From Verrucomicrobiales bacterium (GTDB lineage Bacteria; Verrucomicrobiota; Verrucomicrobiia; Verrucomicrobiales; V1-33): DNA of 10,484 nt. Below the pieces are notes generated by a model, which saw nothing but the letters and a program-made list of their open reading frames with translations, ran no database searches and had not been told where the DNA came from. This document shows, in pieces, positions 1 to 7,445 of this stretch; position 1 is the stretch's first letter, and every line of letters begins with the position of its first letter. The stretch is taken from NCBI GenBank assembly GCA_023253575.1, contig JALRGB010000208.1, forward strand, positions 1 through 10,484, read 5' to 3'. Made by a program: the position numbers and the translations under genes.

Positions 1-66
1 CGGCCGCTTTTGTGGGCGTGAGTCGTTGCCAAGCGGCTGAGCGGGTGGTTTCTAGCGATGGAGGGG

Positions 67-303
67 TTATTCGAAGTCGCTGGCGAGTACGGACTGGCGT
101 TCGCGCAAGGCCAAGCGGCGGGCTTGGGCGGTGACGGCGTCGGCATTTTCGTCGAAGCGGTAGCTGTGGCACGACGGGCAGGTGACGGCGGCGGTGACGA
201 CGATGGATTCGCATCCATCGCAGATCTTGTATCTGGATGGATTTTTGACGATTTTATCGGCTTGGCGGGCGCGCTCGTGCAGACCTTCGGGATCGGATGA
301 CAT
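67..303 (-). CDS. Small zinc-ribbon protein, function unknown
   Basis: Encodes 78 residues from an ATG at 303 to a TAA at 69-67. Two CxxC knuckles are visible, C28-x2-C31 (CDGC) and C42-x2-C45 (CPSC), ten residues apart. This is the spacing of a compact zinc ribbon that would hold one Zn. The N-terminus (about 1-24) and C-terminus (about 53-78) are charged and probably helical, with no signal peptide or membrane segment, so it should be cytoplasmic. Proteins of this shape often bind nucleic acid or another protein, but nothing here identifies the partner. A sigma70-like promoter lies directly before the start codon, leaving a leader of only a few nucleotides. The gene is divergent from the FG-GAP gene. 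It could be a lineage-specific conserved small protein; the Cys pattern makes chance coding unlikely. Confidence 0.75.
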   Translation of the reverse strand: MSSDPEGLHERARQADKIVKNPSRYKICDGCESIVVTAAVTCPSCHSYRFDENADAVTAQARRLALRERQSVLASDFE

Positions 304-311
304 GCTGAGGT

Positions 312-341
312 ATTGTACTCATGGTCGACCTTGTTTTTCAA
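312..341 (-). promoter_or_regulatory. Sigma70-like promoter of the zinc-ribbon gene
   Basis: Read on the minus strand, TTGAAA (341-336) and TACAAT (317-312) are separated by 18 bases. The -10 box is a five-of-six match to TATAAT. Transcription would start about 7 bases after the -10 box, near 305, so the ATG at 303 would have a leader of roughly 1-3 nucleotides. The match is by eye and no transcript data are available. Confidence 0.4.
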
Positions 342-515
342 GTCAATCCCCCTCGTTGGAAGAAAAATTTGCGTTGGGTGGGTGGTGGTTTGGGCGGGCT
401 GTATTTTTCCCTTGGGCCCGGCGGGGGAGCGGCTTAGGGTGGAGGCGGCACTGGTATTCCGCGGTGGATGGCTGGTGCCCGCGTTCGAGTGATCATCTCT
501 CATCACCCCCATTTT

Positions 516-2444
516 ATGAAACCATCACCTTTCTTGCGATTATTGGCCCTGACGGCTCCGGCAGCGACTCTGACCGTTCAGGCTGCGCCGACTAAGGCTC
601 AGGCGGCGACGCCACTGATTACCTTTGAGACTCGTGTATTGAGCACGGAATTTCACAGTGAGGGGGCGGCGGTGGGGGATTTTAATAAGGATGGGGTACG
701 CGATGTGGTCTCGGGGCCGAACATTTTTTTTGGTCCTGACTTCAAGAAGGGGACGAAAATTTACGAAGCGCCGCGGTTTGATGTCCGGACGTATTCGCGA
801 AATTTTATTGCGTATGTGTATGATGTGACGGGTGACGGGTGGGATGATGTGAAGGTATTGGGATTTCCTGGGGAGGAGGCGTATTGGTTTGAGAACCCGC
901 AGGGGGCGGAGGGGTTATGGAAGCGCCATGTGGCGTTGAACGGGGTGGACAATGAATCGCCGACATTTGTGGATGTGAACGGCGACAAGAAGCCGGAGAT
1001 TGTGTGTTCGGTGGGCGAGCGTTTTGGTTTTGCGGAACCGCGGTGGGAAGACCCGGCGGAGACGTGGCGGTTTACGCCGGTATCGGCGGTTATTCCGGGG
1101 ATGGGGCGGTTCACGCACGGGCTTGGGCTGGGAGACGTCAATAATGACGGGCGGGTGGATTTATTATGGAAGTCGGGGTGGATGGAGCAGCCGGCGGATT
1201 TGCGCATGCAACCGGAGTGGACGTCGCATGAAGCCCCCTTTGGAACGGGCGGGGCTCAAATGTATGCGTATGATTTTGACGGTGATGGCGACTCGGATGT
1301 TTTGACCTCGATGGCGGCCCATGGGTTTGGTTTCTCATGGTTTGAGAATCTTGATGGGGGCGGGAAGCAGTGGAAGGAGCATTTGATTATTGGCGATGAG
1401 GCGGACACCAGTCCGAGCCGGGTGGCGTTTAGCCAGCATCATGCTTTGGACGTAGCGGACTTTGATGGGGACGGAGTGTTGGATTTTGTCACGGGGAAGC
1501 GGTGGTTTGCGCACAATGGAGCTGATGCGGGAGGCATGGATCCGGCGGTGTTGTATTGGTTTCGCACGGTGCGCGGTGGGGGAGCTGGCCAGGTGACGTT
1601 TGAGCCGCATTTTATTGATGATGATTCCGGGGTGGGAACGCAGGTCATGGCCACTGATGTGAACGCGGATGGGCGCATGGATGTGGTGGTGGGTAATAAA
1701 AAAGGAACCTTTGTGCATTTGCAGCAGCGTCCGGCGGCGGCGGCTGATGGGTCGCTGGTGTTGCATCAAGGCGACTCGCTGGACGGGTGGACGGGCGATC
1801 GCGCTTTCTGGCGGGCCGAAAATGGAGTCATTATTGGGGAAAGTACGGCTGACCGGCCGTTGACTCAGAATTCCTTTTTGACGTGGGGTGGCGGCAAGTT
1901 GGCGGATTTTGAGTTGCGTCTAAAATTCCGACTGACGGGCGGAGCGGACGCCAATGCGGGTATTCAGTTTCGGAGTCAGTCGATTGATAATGGCCACGGC
2001 ATCAAAGGGTATCAGGCGGACATTGATAACAGCGGCAATTATGCCGGGGTGCTGTGGGACGAGCATGGGCGAGGGTTGTTGGGAGCCCATGGGGTGAAAG
2101 TGGTCCATGATCGGGCTGGGCGTGAAAAAGCTGAAACGCGGTTTGCGGAGGCGGCGAAAGTCAAAATGGCATTCCAGCCGGGCGAGTGGAACGAGTATGT
2201 GATTACGGCTGCTGGTGAGCATATTACATTGAGCCTTAATGGAGTGACGACGACGAAAGTCATTGACCGCACGTATATCGACCGCAAGCCAGACGGGGCT
2301 CCGGTCAATGATCAGCAGCCGAAGGAGGAGCGTGAGTTGCATGGTTTGCTGGCGCTGCAGCTGCATTCTGGCGCGCCGACGAAGATTGAGTATAAGGACA
2401 TTCGGTTGACTGCTCTACCAGGTGCAGTGCGTCCGGTCGAGTGA
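516..2444 (+). CDS. Secreted FG-GAP/VCBS-repeat protein with C-terminal DUF1080 domain
   Basis: Encodes 642 residues. I chose the ATG at 516 because it gives a signal peptide (Lys2, hydrophobic stretch about 6-22, then VQAA near 21-24); an earlier in-frame ATG at 468 would put 16 extra residues before it. Seven Ca-binding-like DxxxDGxxD motifs of FG-GAP/VCBS repeats follow at about 55-63, 103-111, 153-161, 207-215, 253-261, 315-323 and 381-389, consistent with a beta-propeller. The third is degenerate (DVNGDKKPE). Residues about 411-634 match DUF1080 (3-keto-disaccharide hydrolase family, a concanavalin-like fold): DSLDGWTG, then FELRLKFRL, AGIQFRSQ, GYQADID, YAGVLWDE, GLLALQLHSG and IEYKDIRL. 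The protein is probably exported and involved in binding or processing a carbohydrate; the substrate is unknown. No Shine-Dalgarno sequence precedes the start. The downstream glycosyltransferase may be co-transcribed. Confidence 0.9.
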   Translation: MKPSPFLRLLALTAPAATLTVQAAPTKAQAATPLITFETRVLSTEFHSEGAAVGDFNKDGVRDVVSGPNIFFGPDFKKGTKIYEAPRFDVRTYSRNFIAYVYDVTGDGWDDVKVLGFPGEEAYWFENPQGAEGLWKRHVALNGVDNESPTFVDVNGDKKPEIVCSVGERFGFAEPRWEDPAETWRFTPVSAVIPGMGRFTHGLGLGDVNNDGRVDLLWKSGWMEQPADLRMQPEWTSHEAPFGTGGAQMYAYDFDGDGDSDVLTSMAAHGFGFSWFENLDGGGKQWKEHLIIGDEADTSPSRVAFSQHHALDVADFDGDGVLDFVTGKRWFAHNGADAGGMDPAVLYWFRTVRGGGAGQVTFEPHFIDDDSGVGTQVMATDVNADGRMDVVVGNKKGTFVHLQQRPAAAADGSLVLHQGDSLDGWTGDRAFWRAENGVIIGESTADRPLTQNSFLTWGGGKLADFELRLKFRLTGGADANAGIQFRSQSIDNGHGIKGYQADIDNSGNYAGVLWDEHGRGLLGAHGVKVVHDRAGREKAETRFAEAAKVKMAFQPGEWNEYVITAAGEHITLSLNGVTTTKVIDRTYIDRKPDGAPVNDQQPKEERELHGLLALQLHSGAPTKIEYKDIRLTALPGAVRPVE

Positions 2445-2445
2445 C

Positions 2446-2470
2446 GGGGGGCTCCGGCCGCCCCCGGGGG
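2446..2470. other. GC-rich hairpin/palindrome after the FG-GAP gene
   Basis: GGGGGC (2447-2452) can pair with GCCCCC (2460-2465) around a 7-base loop, starting three bases after the stop codon. The overlapping CCCCCGGGGG (2461-2470) is itself a palindrome. No T-run follows directly (CTCTTTT comes only near 2480), so a classical intrinsic terminator is doubtful. It may slow transcription, or only reflect base composition. Confidence 0.3.
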
Positions 2471-2524
2471 TCGAATCAGCTCTTTTCCGGACTGGCTGCG
2501 GCCGGCTCCGGAGTAGAGTGGCAG

Positions 2525-3829
2525 ATGAAGATCGCGCATTTAACGGCTGGGACGGGCAACTTCCATTGCGGCAACTGCCATCGTGACAACGCTCTGGTTC
2601 GGGCGTTGCGGGCTGAAGGCCATGATGCGTATCTGGTGCCATTGTATTTGCCGTTGGTCCTTGACGAGCCGGAGGCCAGTCCGGAAGCGCCGCTTTTTGC
2701 CGGTGGTATCAACATGTTTCTCCAGCAGAAGCTGGCGATCTTTCGGCACACGCCCCGTTGGCTGGACCGGGCTTTTGATGCGACTGGGCTACTGCGTTAT
2801 GTGTCGCGTTTTGCTGGCATGACGCGGGCTCGCGATCTTGGTGAGATGACCGTTGAGACGTTGCGCGGGACGGACAGTCATCAGGCGAAAGAATGGCAGC
2901 GGCTGATGGAATGGCTGATTCCGCTGCAGCCTGACGTGGTGGCGTTGAGCAATGGATTGCTGGCGGGGTTGGCGCCCGGGATCAAGCGCCAGTTGGGATG
3001 TCGCGTCATTTGCAGTCTGCAAGGCGAGGATTCATTTCTTGATTCGCTGCCGGAGCCGCATCGAAGTGCTGCGTGGGCGGGCTTGGCGGCGACGGCCCGG
3101 CATGTGGATCGTTTTGTGGGGGTTAGCGAATATTATGCTGATTTGATGGCCCGGCGGATGGGATTGCCTTCTGGGGCGGTGGCGGTGGTGCGCAACGGGG
3201 TTTCGCTGGACGGTCTGGCGCCGGCGGCGGCGTTGCCGGTGGTGCCGACGATTGGGTATTTTGCTCGTTTATGTCATGGCAAGGGCCTGCATCTTTTGAT
3301 TGAGGCCTTTATTATGATCAAGCAGCGCGGCACGCTACCTGGGCTGCGGTTGCGGGTGGGTGGGGCGATGACGGCGGTGGACGAGGCCTATGTGAGCAGT
3401 CAGGAAGCGCGGCTGGTCGAGGCTGGGGTTCGTGGGGATGTGGAGATTCTTCCGAATATTCCGGCTGGGGAGAAGGCAGGTTTCCTTCAATCGCTGAGTG
3501 TCTTGAGTGTACCGGCGATTTATGGTGAAGCGTTTGGTCTTTTTGTCATTGAGGCGATGGCGTGTGGGATTCCGGTGGTGGAGCCCGAGCATGCGGCTTT
3601 TCCGGAGCTGATTCATGCGACTGGGGGTGGGGTATTATGTGCGCCGGATGATGCTGGCTCGTTGGCGGCGGCCTTGGAGCAGTTGTTGTTGACGCCCGGG
3701 CTGGCGGAGGTGGTTGGGCGCCGTGGTCGGGCCGCGGTCGAGCGGGATTTTTCCGCGGGCCGGATGGCTCGTGAGTTTGCGGCCGTCTGTGCGGCGGACC
3801 CCGTCGGGAAGGAGACGCGCGAGTCTTGA
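2525..3829 (+). CDS. Family 4 glycosyltransferase with N-terminal GNCHRDN motif
   Basis: Encodes 434 residues of GT-B fold. The ATG at 2525 is preferred because MKIAHLTAG is the normal first beta strand of a GT4 enzyme. A GTG at 2441 overlaps the previous stop codon and would add 28 residues of non-family-like sequence. The N-terminal domain holds GNFHCGNCHRDN (11-22), the acceptor-side loop. The nucleotide-sugar domain has R248 and K253 (FARLCHGKG) for phosphate contacts and an E-x7-E motif, E335-AFGLFVI-E343, in YGEAFGLFVIEAMACGIP. The enzyme should transfer a sugar from an activated donor with retention of configuration at the cytoplasmic side of the membrane; donor and acceptor cannot be read from sequence. 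GGAG at 2510-2513 lies 11 bases before the ATG, a weak ribosome site. It follows the FG-GAP gene by 80 bp on the same strand. Confidence 0.88.
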   Translation: MKIAHLTAGTGNFHCGNCHRDNALVRALRAEGHDAYLVPLYLPLVLDEPEASPEAPLFAGGINMFLQQKLAIFRHTPRWLDRAFDATGLLRYVSRFAGMTRARDLGEMTVETLRGTDSHQAKEWQRLMEWLIPLQPDVVALSNGLLAGLAPGIKRQLGCRVICSLQGEDSFLDSLPEPHRSAAWAGLAATARHVDRFVGVSEYYADLMARRMGLPSGAVAVVRNGVSLDGLAPAAALPVVPTIGYFARLCHGKGLHLLIEAFIMIKQRGTLPGLRLRVGGAMTAVDEAYVSSQEARLVEAGVRGDVEILPNIPAGEKAGFLQSLSVLSVPAIYGEAFGLFVIEAMACGIPVVEPEHAAFPELIHATGGGVLCAPDDAGSLAAALEQLLLTPGLAEVVGRRGRAAVERDFSAGRMAREFAAVCAADPVGKETRES

Positions 3830-4035
3830 TTTCTGGGCTGGGTGGGGTGGGGGCTAGAGTCGAGTAGGGGCGGTGTCCTGCGGATGGATTTCGGGTCGAA
3901 TGGGCGCGGGCCACGGGTTTTTTGGGGGAGTGGGGCCGGGGAGTGACGGATGAGAGGTGGATTGCGTCTTAGCGAATGGGCGGCATGATGAAGGGAAGCA
4001 AATCTTTGATTGGCTGAATTCCTGCTGGGTATCGA

Positions 4036-5283
4036 ATGAATCCATCTCAACCCACGCCTACCTCGGACCAGGTTCCTGATGACTGGGGATCCAAGACGCA
4101 CGTGCAGACGCTGGTGTTGATGGTGGCCACGGTGCTGGGTTTCTTTTTGTGTTATCGGATGGCGATGCCGTTTTTGCCGGGGCTGGTCTGGGCGTTGGGA
4201 TTGGCGGTTTTGTTTGCGCCTTTCCAGCGATGGTTGGAGGCCCGGATGAAGAGTCGCGCTTTGGCGGCCATGGTGGCGGTGTTGGTCATTGCCTTGATTG
4301 TGGTGGTGCCGCTGACGTTTATTGGTCAGAAGCTGGTCGTGCAGGCCGCGAAGGGGGCGGAATTAATTGAATTCAAAGTGAACTCAGGGGAGTGGCGACG
4401 CGGATTACAGGCGTCTCCGGCTCTGGAATCACTGGTGACACAGATTGATCAGCGCATTGACCTGCCCGGCACCGTCAAATCATTAACGGGCTGGTTGATT
4501 TCTCGCGCGGGCTTGATTGTCAAAGGGTCGGTGTTTCAGTTGGTGGATTTTGTGCTGACGTTTTACCTTCTCTTTTTTTTCTTGCGGGATCGCCGGGAGG
4601 CTTTGCAGATGATCAAGTCATTGTCCCCGTTGCGACCATCGGACATGAATCGACTGTTCCGCCGGGTCGGCGACACGATTGTGGCCACGATTTATGGCAC
4701 GCTGGTGGTTTCGGCGTTGCAGGGGCTTTTAGGGGGGCTGATGTTTTGGTGGCTGGGGTTGCCTGCGCCGTTGATGTGGGGGGCGGTGATGGGGGTGTTA
4801 GCGTTGGTGCCGGTTTTAGGGGCGTTTGTGGTGTGGTTACCGGCGGCGCTCTTTTTGGTGATGGATGGGAGTTGGGGGCAGGCGCTTGTTTTGACGCTTT
4901 GGGGGCTGCTGGTGGTGGGGACGATCGACAATTTGTTGCGTCCCATTCTGGTAGGGAACCGGATGAAGCTGCCCACGGTGTTGGCCTTCATTTCGGTGTT
5001 GGGCGGGCTGCTGCAGTTTGGGGCGGCTGGGCTTATTCTTGGGCCTGCTATTCTGGCGGTGACGACGGTGTTGTTGGAGATCTGGTCCGGTCGGGCGCGG
5101 GTGGAACCGACATTTGCTCCCCGGCCAGAGATCGCGCTTGATGACCACGGGGCAAGTGCAAAAGGCGCTGCGGCAGTCGTGCCCCTGACGTGTGCTCAGG
5201 CAGCGGTGGCGATGGCCGCGGTAGCTAACGGCCCGGCAGAACCATCTCCGAAAAAGGCACGGGGGAGCAGCGACCGGGGATAG
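4036..5283 (+). CDS. AI-2E family (UPF0118/PerM) membrane protein
   Basis: Encodes 415 residues. Hydrophobic segments fall at about 23-39, 44-64, 74-98, 163-183, 219-243, 246-275, 279-302 and 312-346, the usual eight-helix layout of the AI-2E transporter family. A soluble stretch lies at about 99-160 between helices 3 and 4. Family-like motifs include PVLGAFVVWLPA (259-270), IDNLLRPILVG (297-307) and LPTVLAFISVLGG with LGPAIL (312-340). Members are proposed to export autoinducer-2 or, in some bacteria, to act as Na+/H+ antiporters, so the substrate here is open. After the last helix a 65-residue Ala/Pro-rich tail (351-415) is predicted to be cytoplasmic and disordered. No Shine-Dalgarno sequence is seen before the ATG. 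The gene stands alone on its strand behind a 206-bp spacer in which I see no gene, and it ends directly against the converging glycosyltransferase. Confidence 0.9.
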   Translation: MNPSQPTPTSDQVPDDWGSKTHVQTLVLMVATVLGFFLCYRMAMPFLPGLVWALGLAVLFAPFQRWLEARMKSRALAAMVAVLVIALIVVVPLTFIGQKLVVQAAKGAELIEFKVNSGEWRRGLQASPALESLVTQIDQRIDLPGTVKSLTGWLISRAGLIVKGSVFQLVDFVLTFYLLFFFLRDRREALQMIKSLSPLRPSDMNRLFRRVGDTIVATIYGTLVVSALQGLLGGLMFWWLGLPAPLMWGAVMGVLALVPVLGAFVVWLPAALFLVMDGSWGQALVLTLWGLLVVGTIDNLLRPILVGNRMKLPTVLAFISVLGGLLQFGAAGLILGPAILAVTTVLLEIWSGRARVEPTFAPRPEIALDDHGASAKGAAAVVPLTCAQAAVAMAAVANGPAEPSPKKARGSSDRG

Positions 5284-6669
5284 TTAGCCTGAGCGCGGGG
5301 ATAAAAATTCCGGACCTTGTAGCGAGCGGCGGCCTCCGTGTCGGGCCAGACGGCGCAGGCGCCAGGCGATTTGCTGGGCGCGGGCGCGGATCAGCGACGG
5401 GTGTTTGGCTAGGAGGGGCCAGTCGACCTGCATGAGACTGCGGGCGGCGAAGTAATGGAGCAAGTGGGTAGCGGTAATTTCCTGAGCAAACAGGCGGTGG
5501 GCCCGTTCGTGGCCGGCGGTTCCCATGCGAGCGGCGAGGGCCGGGTCGGTCAGTAATTTTTCCATGGCCTCGGCGAGGGTATGAGGATCGCGTTCAGCCA
5601 CGAGGAAACCTGTCACGCCGTGTTCCACCATTTCGGGAACTCCTGCCAGCCGCGTGGAGACGCAGGGGACGCCGGCAGCCATGGCTTCCATGAGTACGGT
5701 GGGAAGGTTATCCATGCCGCCGTCTTTTTCCGTGGCGCAGGCTAGGGCAAAGACGGTGGCTGCGTGAAGCGAATGGATGATTTCGTCTTGGGACACGGCG
5801 CCGCGCAAGGTGATGCAGTCTGCGACATCGAGTGACGTGATCAGGGTGCGGAGCTCGGACTCGAGCGGGCCTTCGCCGGCGATGTGGCATTGAAACTTGA
5901 TCCCGCGGGATTTGAGCTGAGCGCACGCGTGGATCAAATCGGGGTAGCCTTTTTTTTCAATCAGGCGACCGACACTCAGGATCAGCGGGGTGGTGTGCGG
6001 GTGTGAGGTTGGGGTGGGGGCGGTCGGGATCTGGCTGTTGGTGACGGGGCGGGCGAAGCGCGAAAGATCCAGACCGTTGTAGACCTTTTGAATTTTGTGG
6101 CTGGCGGCGGGAAACCGGTGGCGCAAATCGTTGGCGGTGAAGTCACTGACGGTGATAACGAGCGAGGCGTCGCGCATCAGGTGGCCGAGGGTGACGTCAA
6201 GGTCGTTTTCGAGGCAAAAAATGTCATTGGCGTGACCGGTGAACGAGTAGGAAAACCCGAAAGCGTGGTGCAGCCACCATCCGACCCGGGCCCCGATTCC
6301 TGCAAAGTGGGAATGGGCATGATGCAGGCCGGCTTCGCGCATTTTTTGGCCGATGTAAGCAGCCTCGTAGACGCGCAATTTGTCGGGGCGGGCACCCCAA
6401 TGGCGCAGGCTGAGGACGAGGTATTGCGGGAGCCGGTTGGCTTCTTTTTCTGCTTTGACCCAGGCTATCAGTTGTTTTTCGGGAGGGAGAAAGTGGACGC
6501 GATCGTATAGTTCCGATGGGAAATTTCGGGGTACTTCATTCCGTGGATCACGGATGGAGAAGATGAGTGGGCGCACGCCCTGACGTTCTAACGCGGCCAC
6601 CTCGCGCACACAAAACGTCTGGGTGAAACTGGGAAACCTCTCGAAAACGTAGGCGAGGTGAGGGCGCAC
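5284..6669 (-). CDS. Family 4 glycosyltransferase, WcaL/exopolysaccharide type
   Basis: Encodes 461 residues from a GTG at 6669; no in-frame ATG lies between it and the stop of the upstream trpG gene. The opening, YVFERFPSFTQTFCVREVAALE, is cut here only in description: FERFPSFTQTF (9-19) followed by VREV is the signature of colanic-acid/amylovoran-type GT4 enzymes. SFTGHANDIF (142-151) forms the acceptor-site loop. The donor domain shows LSVGRLIEKKG (231-241, R235 and K240) and GGMDNLPTVLMEAM (317-330). There the usual E-x7-E reads D320-x7-E328, a substitution seen in this subgroup. The C-terminus (about 425-461) is basic and could lie on the membrane surface. The likely role is adding a sugar to a lipid-linked exopolysaccharide or surface glycan; donor and acceptor are unknown. 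It starts 51 bp after trpG on the same strand, so co-transcription is possible. Confidence 0.88.
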   Translation of the reverse strand: MRPHLAYVFERFPSFTQTFCVREVAALERQGVRPLIFSIRDPRNEVPRNFPSELYDRVHFLPPEKQLIAWVKAEKEANRLPQYLVLSLRHWGARPDKLRVYEAAYIGQKMREAGLHHAHSHFAGIGARVGWWLHHAFGFSYSFTGHANDIFCLENDLDVTLGHLMRDASLVITVSDFTANDLRHRFPAASHKIQKVYNGLDLSRFARPVTNSQIPTAPTPTSHPHTTPLILSVGRLIEKKGYPDLIHACAQLKSRGIKFQCHIAGEGPLESELRTLITSLDVADCITLRGAVSQDEIIHSLHAATVFALACATEKDGGMDNLPTVLMEAMAAGVPCVSTRLAGVPEMVEHGVTGFLVAERDPHTLAEAMEKLLTDPALAARMGTAGHERAHRLFAQEITATHLLHYFAARSLMQVDWPLLAKHPSLIRARAQQIAWRLRRLARHGGRRSLQGPEFLSPRSG

Positions 6670-6720
6670 GAGCGGGTAGATGGGGTGGTGTGGGAGGGGT
6701 TTCGAGGGGAAGGAGGAGGC

Positions 6721-7284
6721 CTAGAGCTCGAGGAAATTTTTGAGCAATGTTTTGCCGTCGCGGGTCAGGATGGATTCGGGATGGAATTGCACGCCATGGA
6801 TGGGGAGTTCACGATGTCGCAGTCCCATGATTTCCTGTTCATCTGTTTCGGCGGAGATTTCTAGGCAGTCGGGCAGCGACTCGCGTTTGACGATAAGGGA
6901 GTGGTAGCGGGTGGCCTCGAATGGCTGGGGAAGTCCGGCGAAGACCCCGCGGCCGTCGTGGTGCATGAGTGAGGTCTTGCCATGCATCAAGCGCGGGGCT
7001 CGCACCACCTCTCCACCAAAAACTTCTCCAATCGCTTGATGTCCAAGGCAGACGCCCAAGGTCGGCATGTGCGGGCCGAACCGGCGTATGGCTTCACAAC
7101 TGATGCCTGCCTCCCGGGGGTAACACGGACCTGGTGAGATGCAGAGTCGTTCGGGCGCGAGCGCGGCGATCTCGTCCAGTGTGATCTGATCGTTGCGGAA
7201 AATCCTCATCTCCGCCCCCAATTCGCCAAAATATTGGACGAGATTGTACGTGAATGAGTCGTAATTGTCGATGATGAGCAGCAT
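6721..7284 (-). CDS. trpG: Anthranilate / aminodeoxychorismate synthase glutamine amidotransferase subunit
   Basis: Encodes 187 residues, the normal size for TrpG/PabA. The ATG at 7284 gives the family start MLLIIDNYDSFTYNLVQYFG; a longer frame from 7353 adds 23 unrelated residues. This is a class I glutamine amidotransferase: PGP oxyanion region at 51-53, nucleophile C79 in GVCLGHQ, and H168 and E170 in GVQFHPES complete the triad. It releases ammonia from glutamine and passes it to TrpE (anthranilate, tryptophan pathway) or PabB (aminodeoxychorismate, folate pathway). In many bacteria one protein serves both, and no trpE or pabB is present here to decide. It is a cytoplasmic protein. It lies divergent from the lipoprotein gene across 161 bp and is followed by a glycosyltransferase with no metabolic link. 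Confidence 0.93.
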   Translation of the reverse strand: MLLIIDNYDSFTYNLVQYFGELGAEMRIFRNDQITLDEIAALAPERLCISPGPCYPREAGISCEAIRRFGPHMPTLGVCLGHQAIGEVFGGEVVRAPRLMHGKTSLMHHDGRGVFAGLPQPFEATRYHSLIVKRESLPDCLEISAETDEQEIMGLRHRELPIHGVQFHPESILTRDGKTLLKNFLEL

Positions 7285-7335
7285 CCTGCTGCAACCAACA
7301 CGAAAATTCGCCACCGCCAAGTGCGGAGCCGAAAA

Positions 7336-7353
7336 TTCCTGCACTTCCTGCAC
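7336..7353. repeat. Perfect 9-bp tandem repeat in the trpG upstream region
   Basis: TTCCTGCAC occurs twice back to back (7336-7344 and 7345-7353); on the minus strand this is GTGCAGGAA twice, about 50 bases upstream of the trpG start codon. It could be an operator half-site pair or a chance duplication. I see no trp-attenuator leader peptide with Trp codons nearby. Confidence 0.6.
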
Positions 7354-7445
7354 TTTCTGACGAAAGCGCTGTGGTCATGATTCTTCGGGTATGAATTTAT
7401 TCTGGCGTGTCGCGTCAACCTGAGGCGTAATCATTCTTAAATCCC

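Noticed and set aside
3..37. 7-bp inverted repeat GCCGCTT/AAGCGGC with a 21-base loop after the zinc-ribbon gene
   Set aside because: The loop is long and no T-run follows on the minus strand, so a terminator is not supported.
3830..4035. Spacer before the AI-2E gene, with a minus-strand open frame (4045-3854) and a 10-codon plus frame near 3985
   Set aside because: The minus frame has a Pro/Ser-rich composition typical of an antisense shadow of G-rich DNA and overlaps the AI-2E start. The plus frame is too short to support. No promoter, terminator or RNA could be supported.
7285..7353. 23-residue N-terminal extension of TrpG
   Set aside because: The extension comes partly from the 9-bp tandem repeat and does not resemble TrpG/PabA, whose N-terminus matches at 7284.
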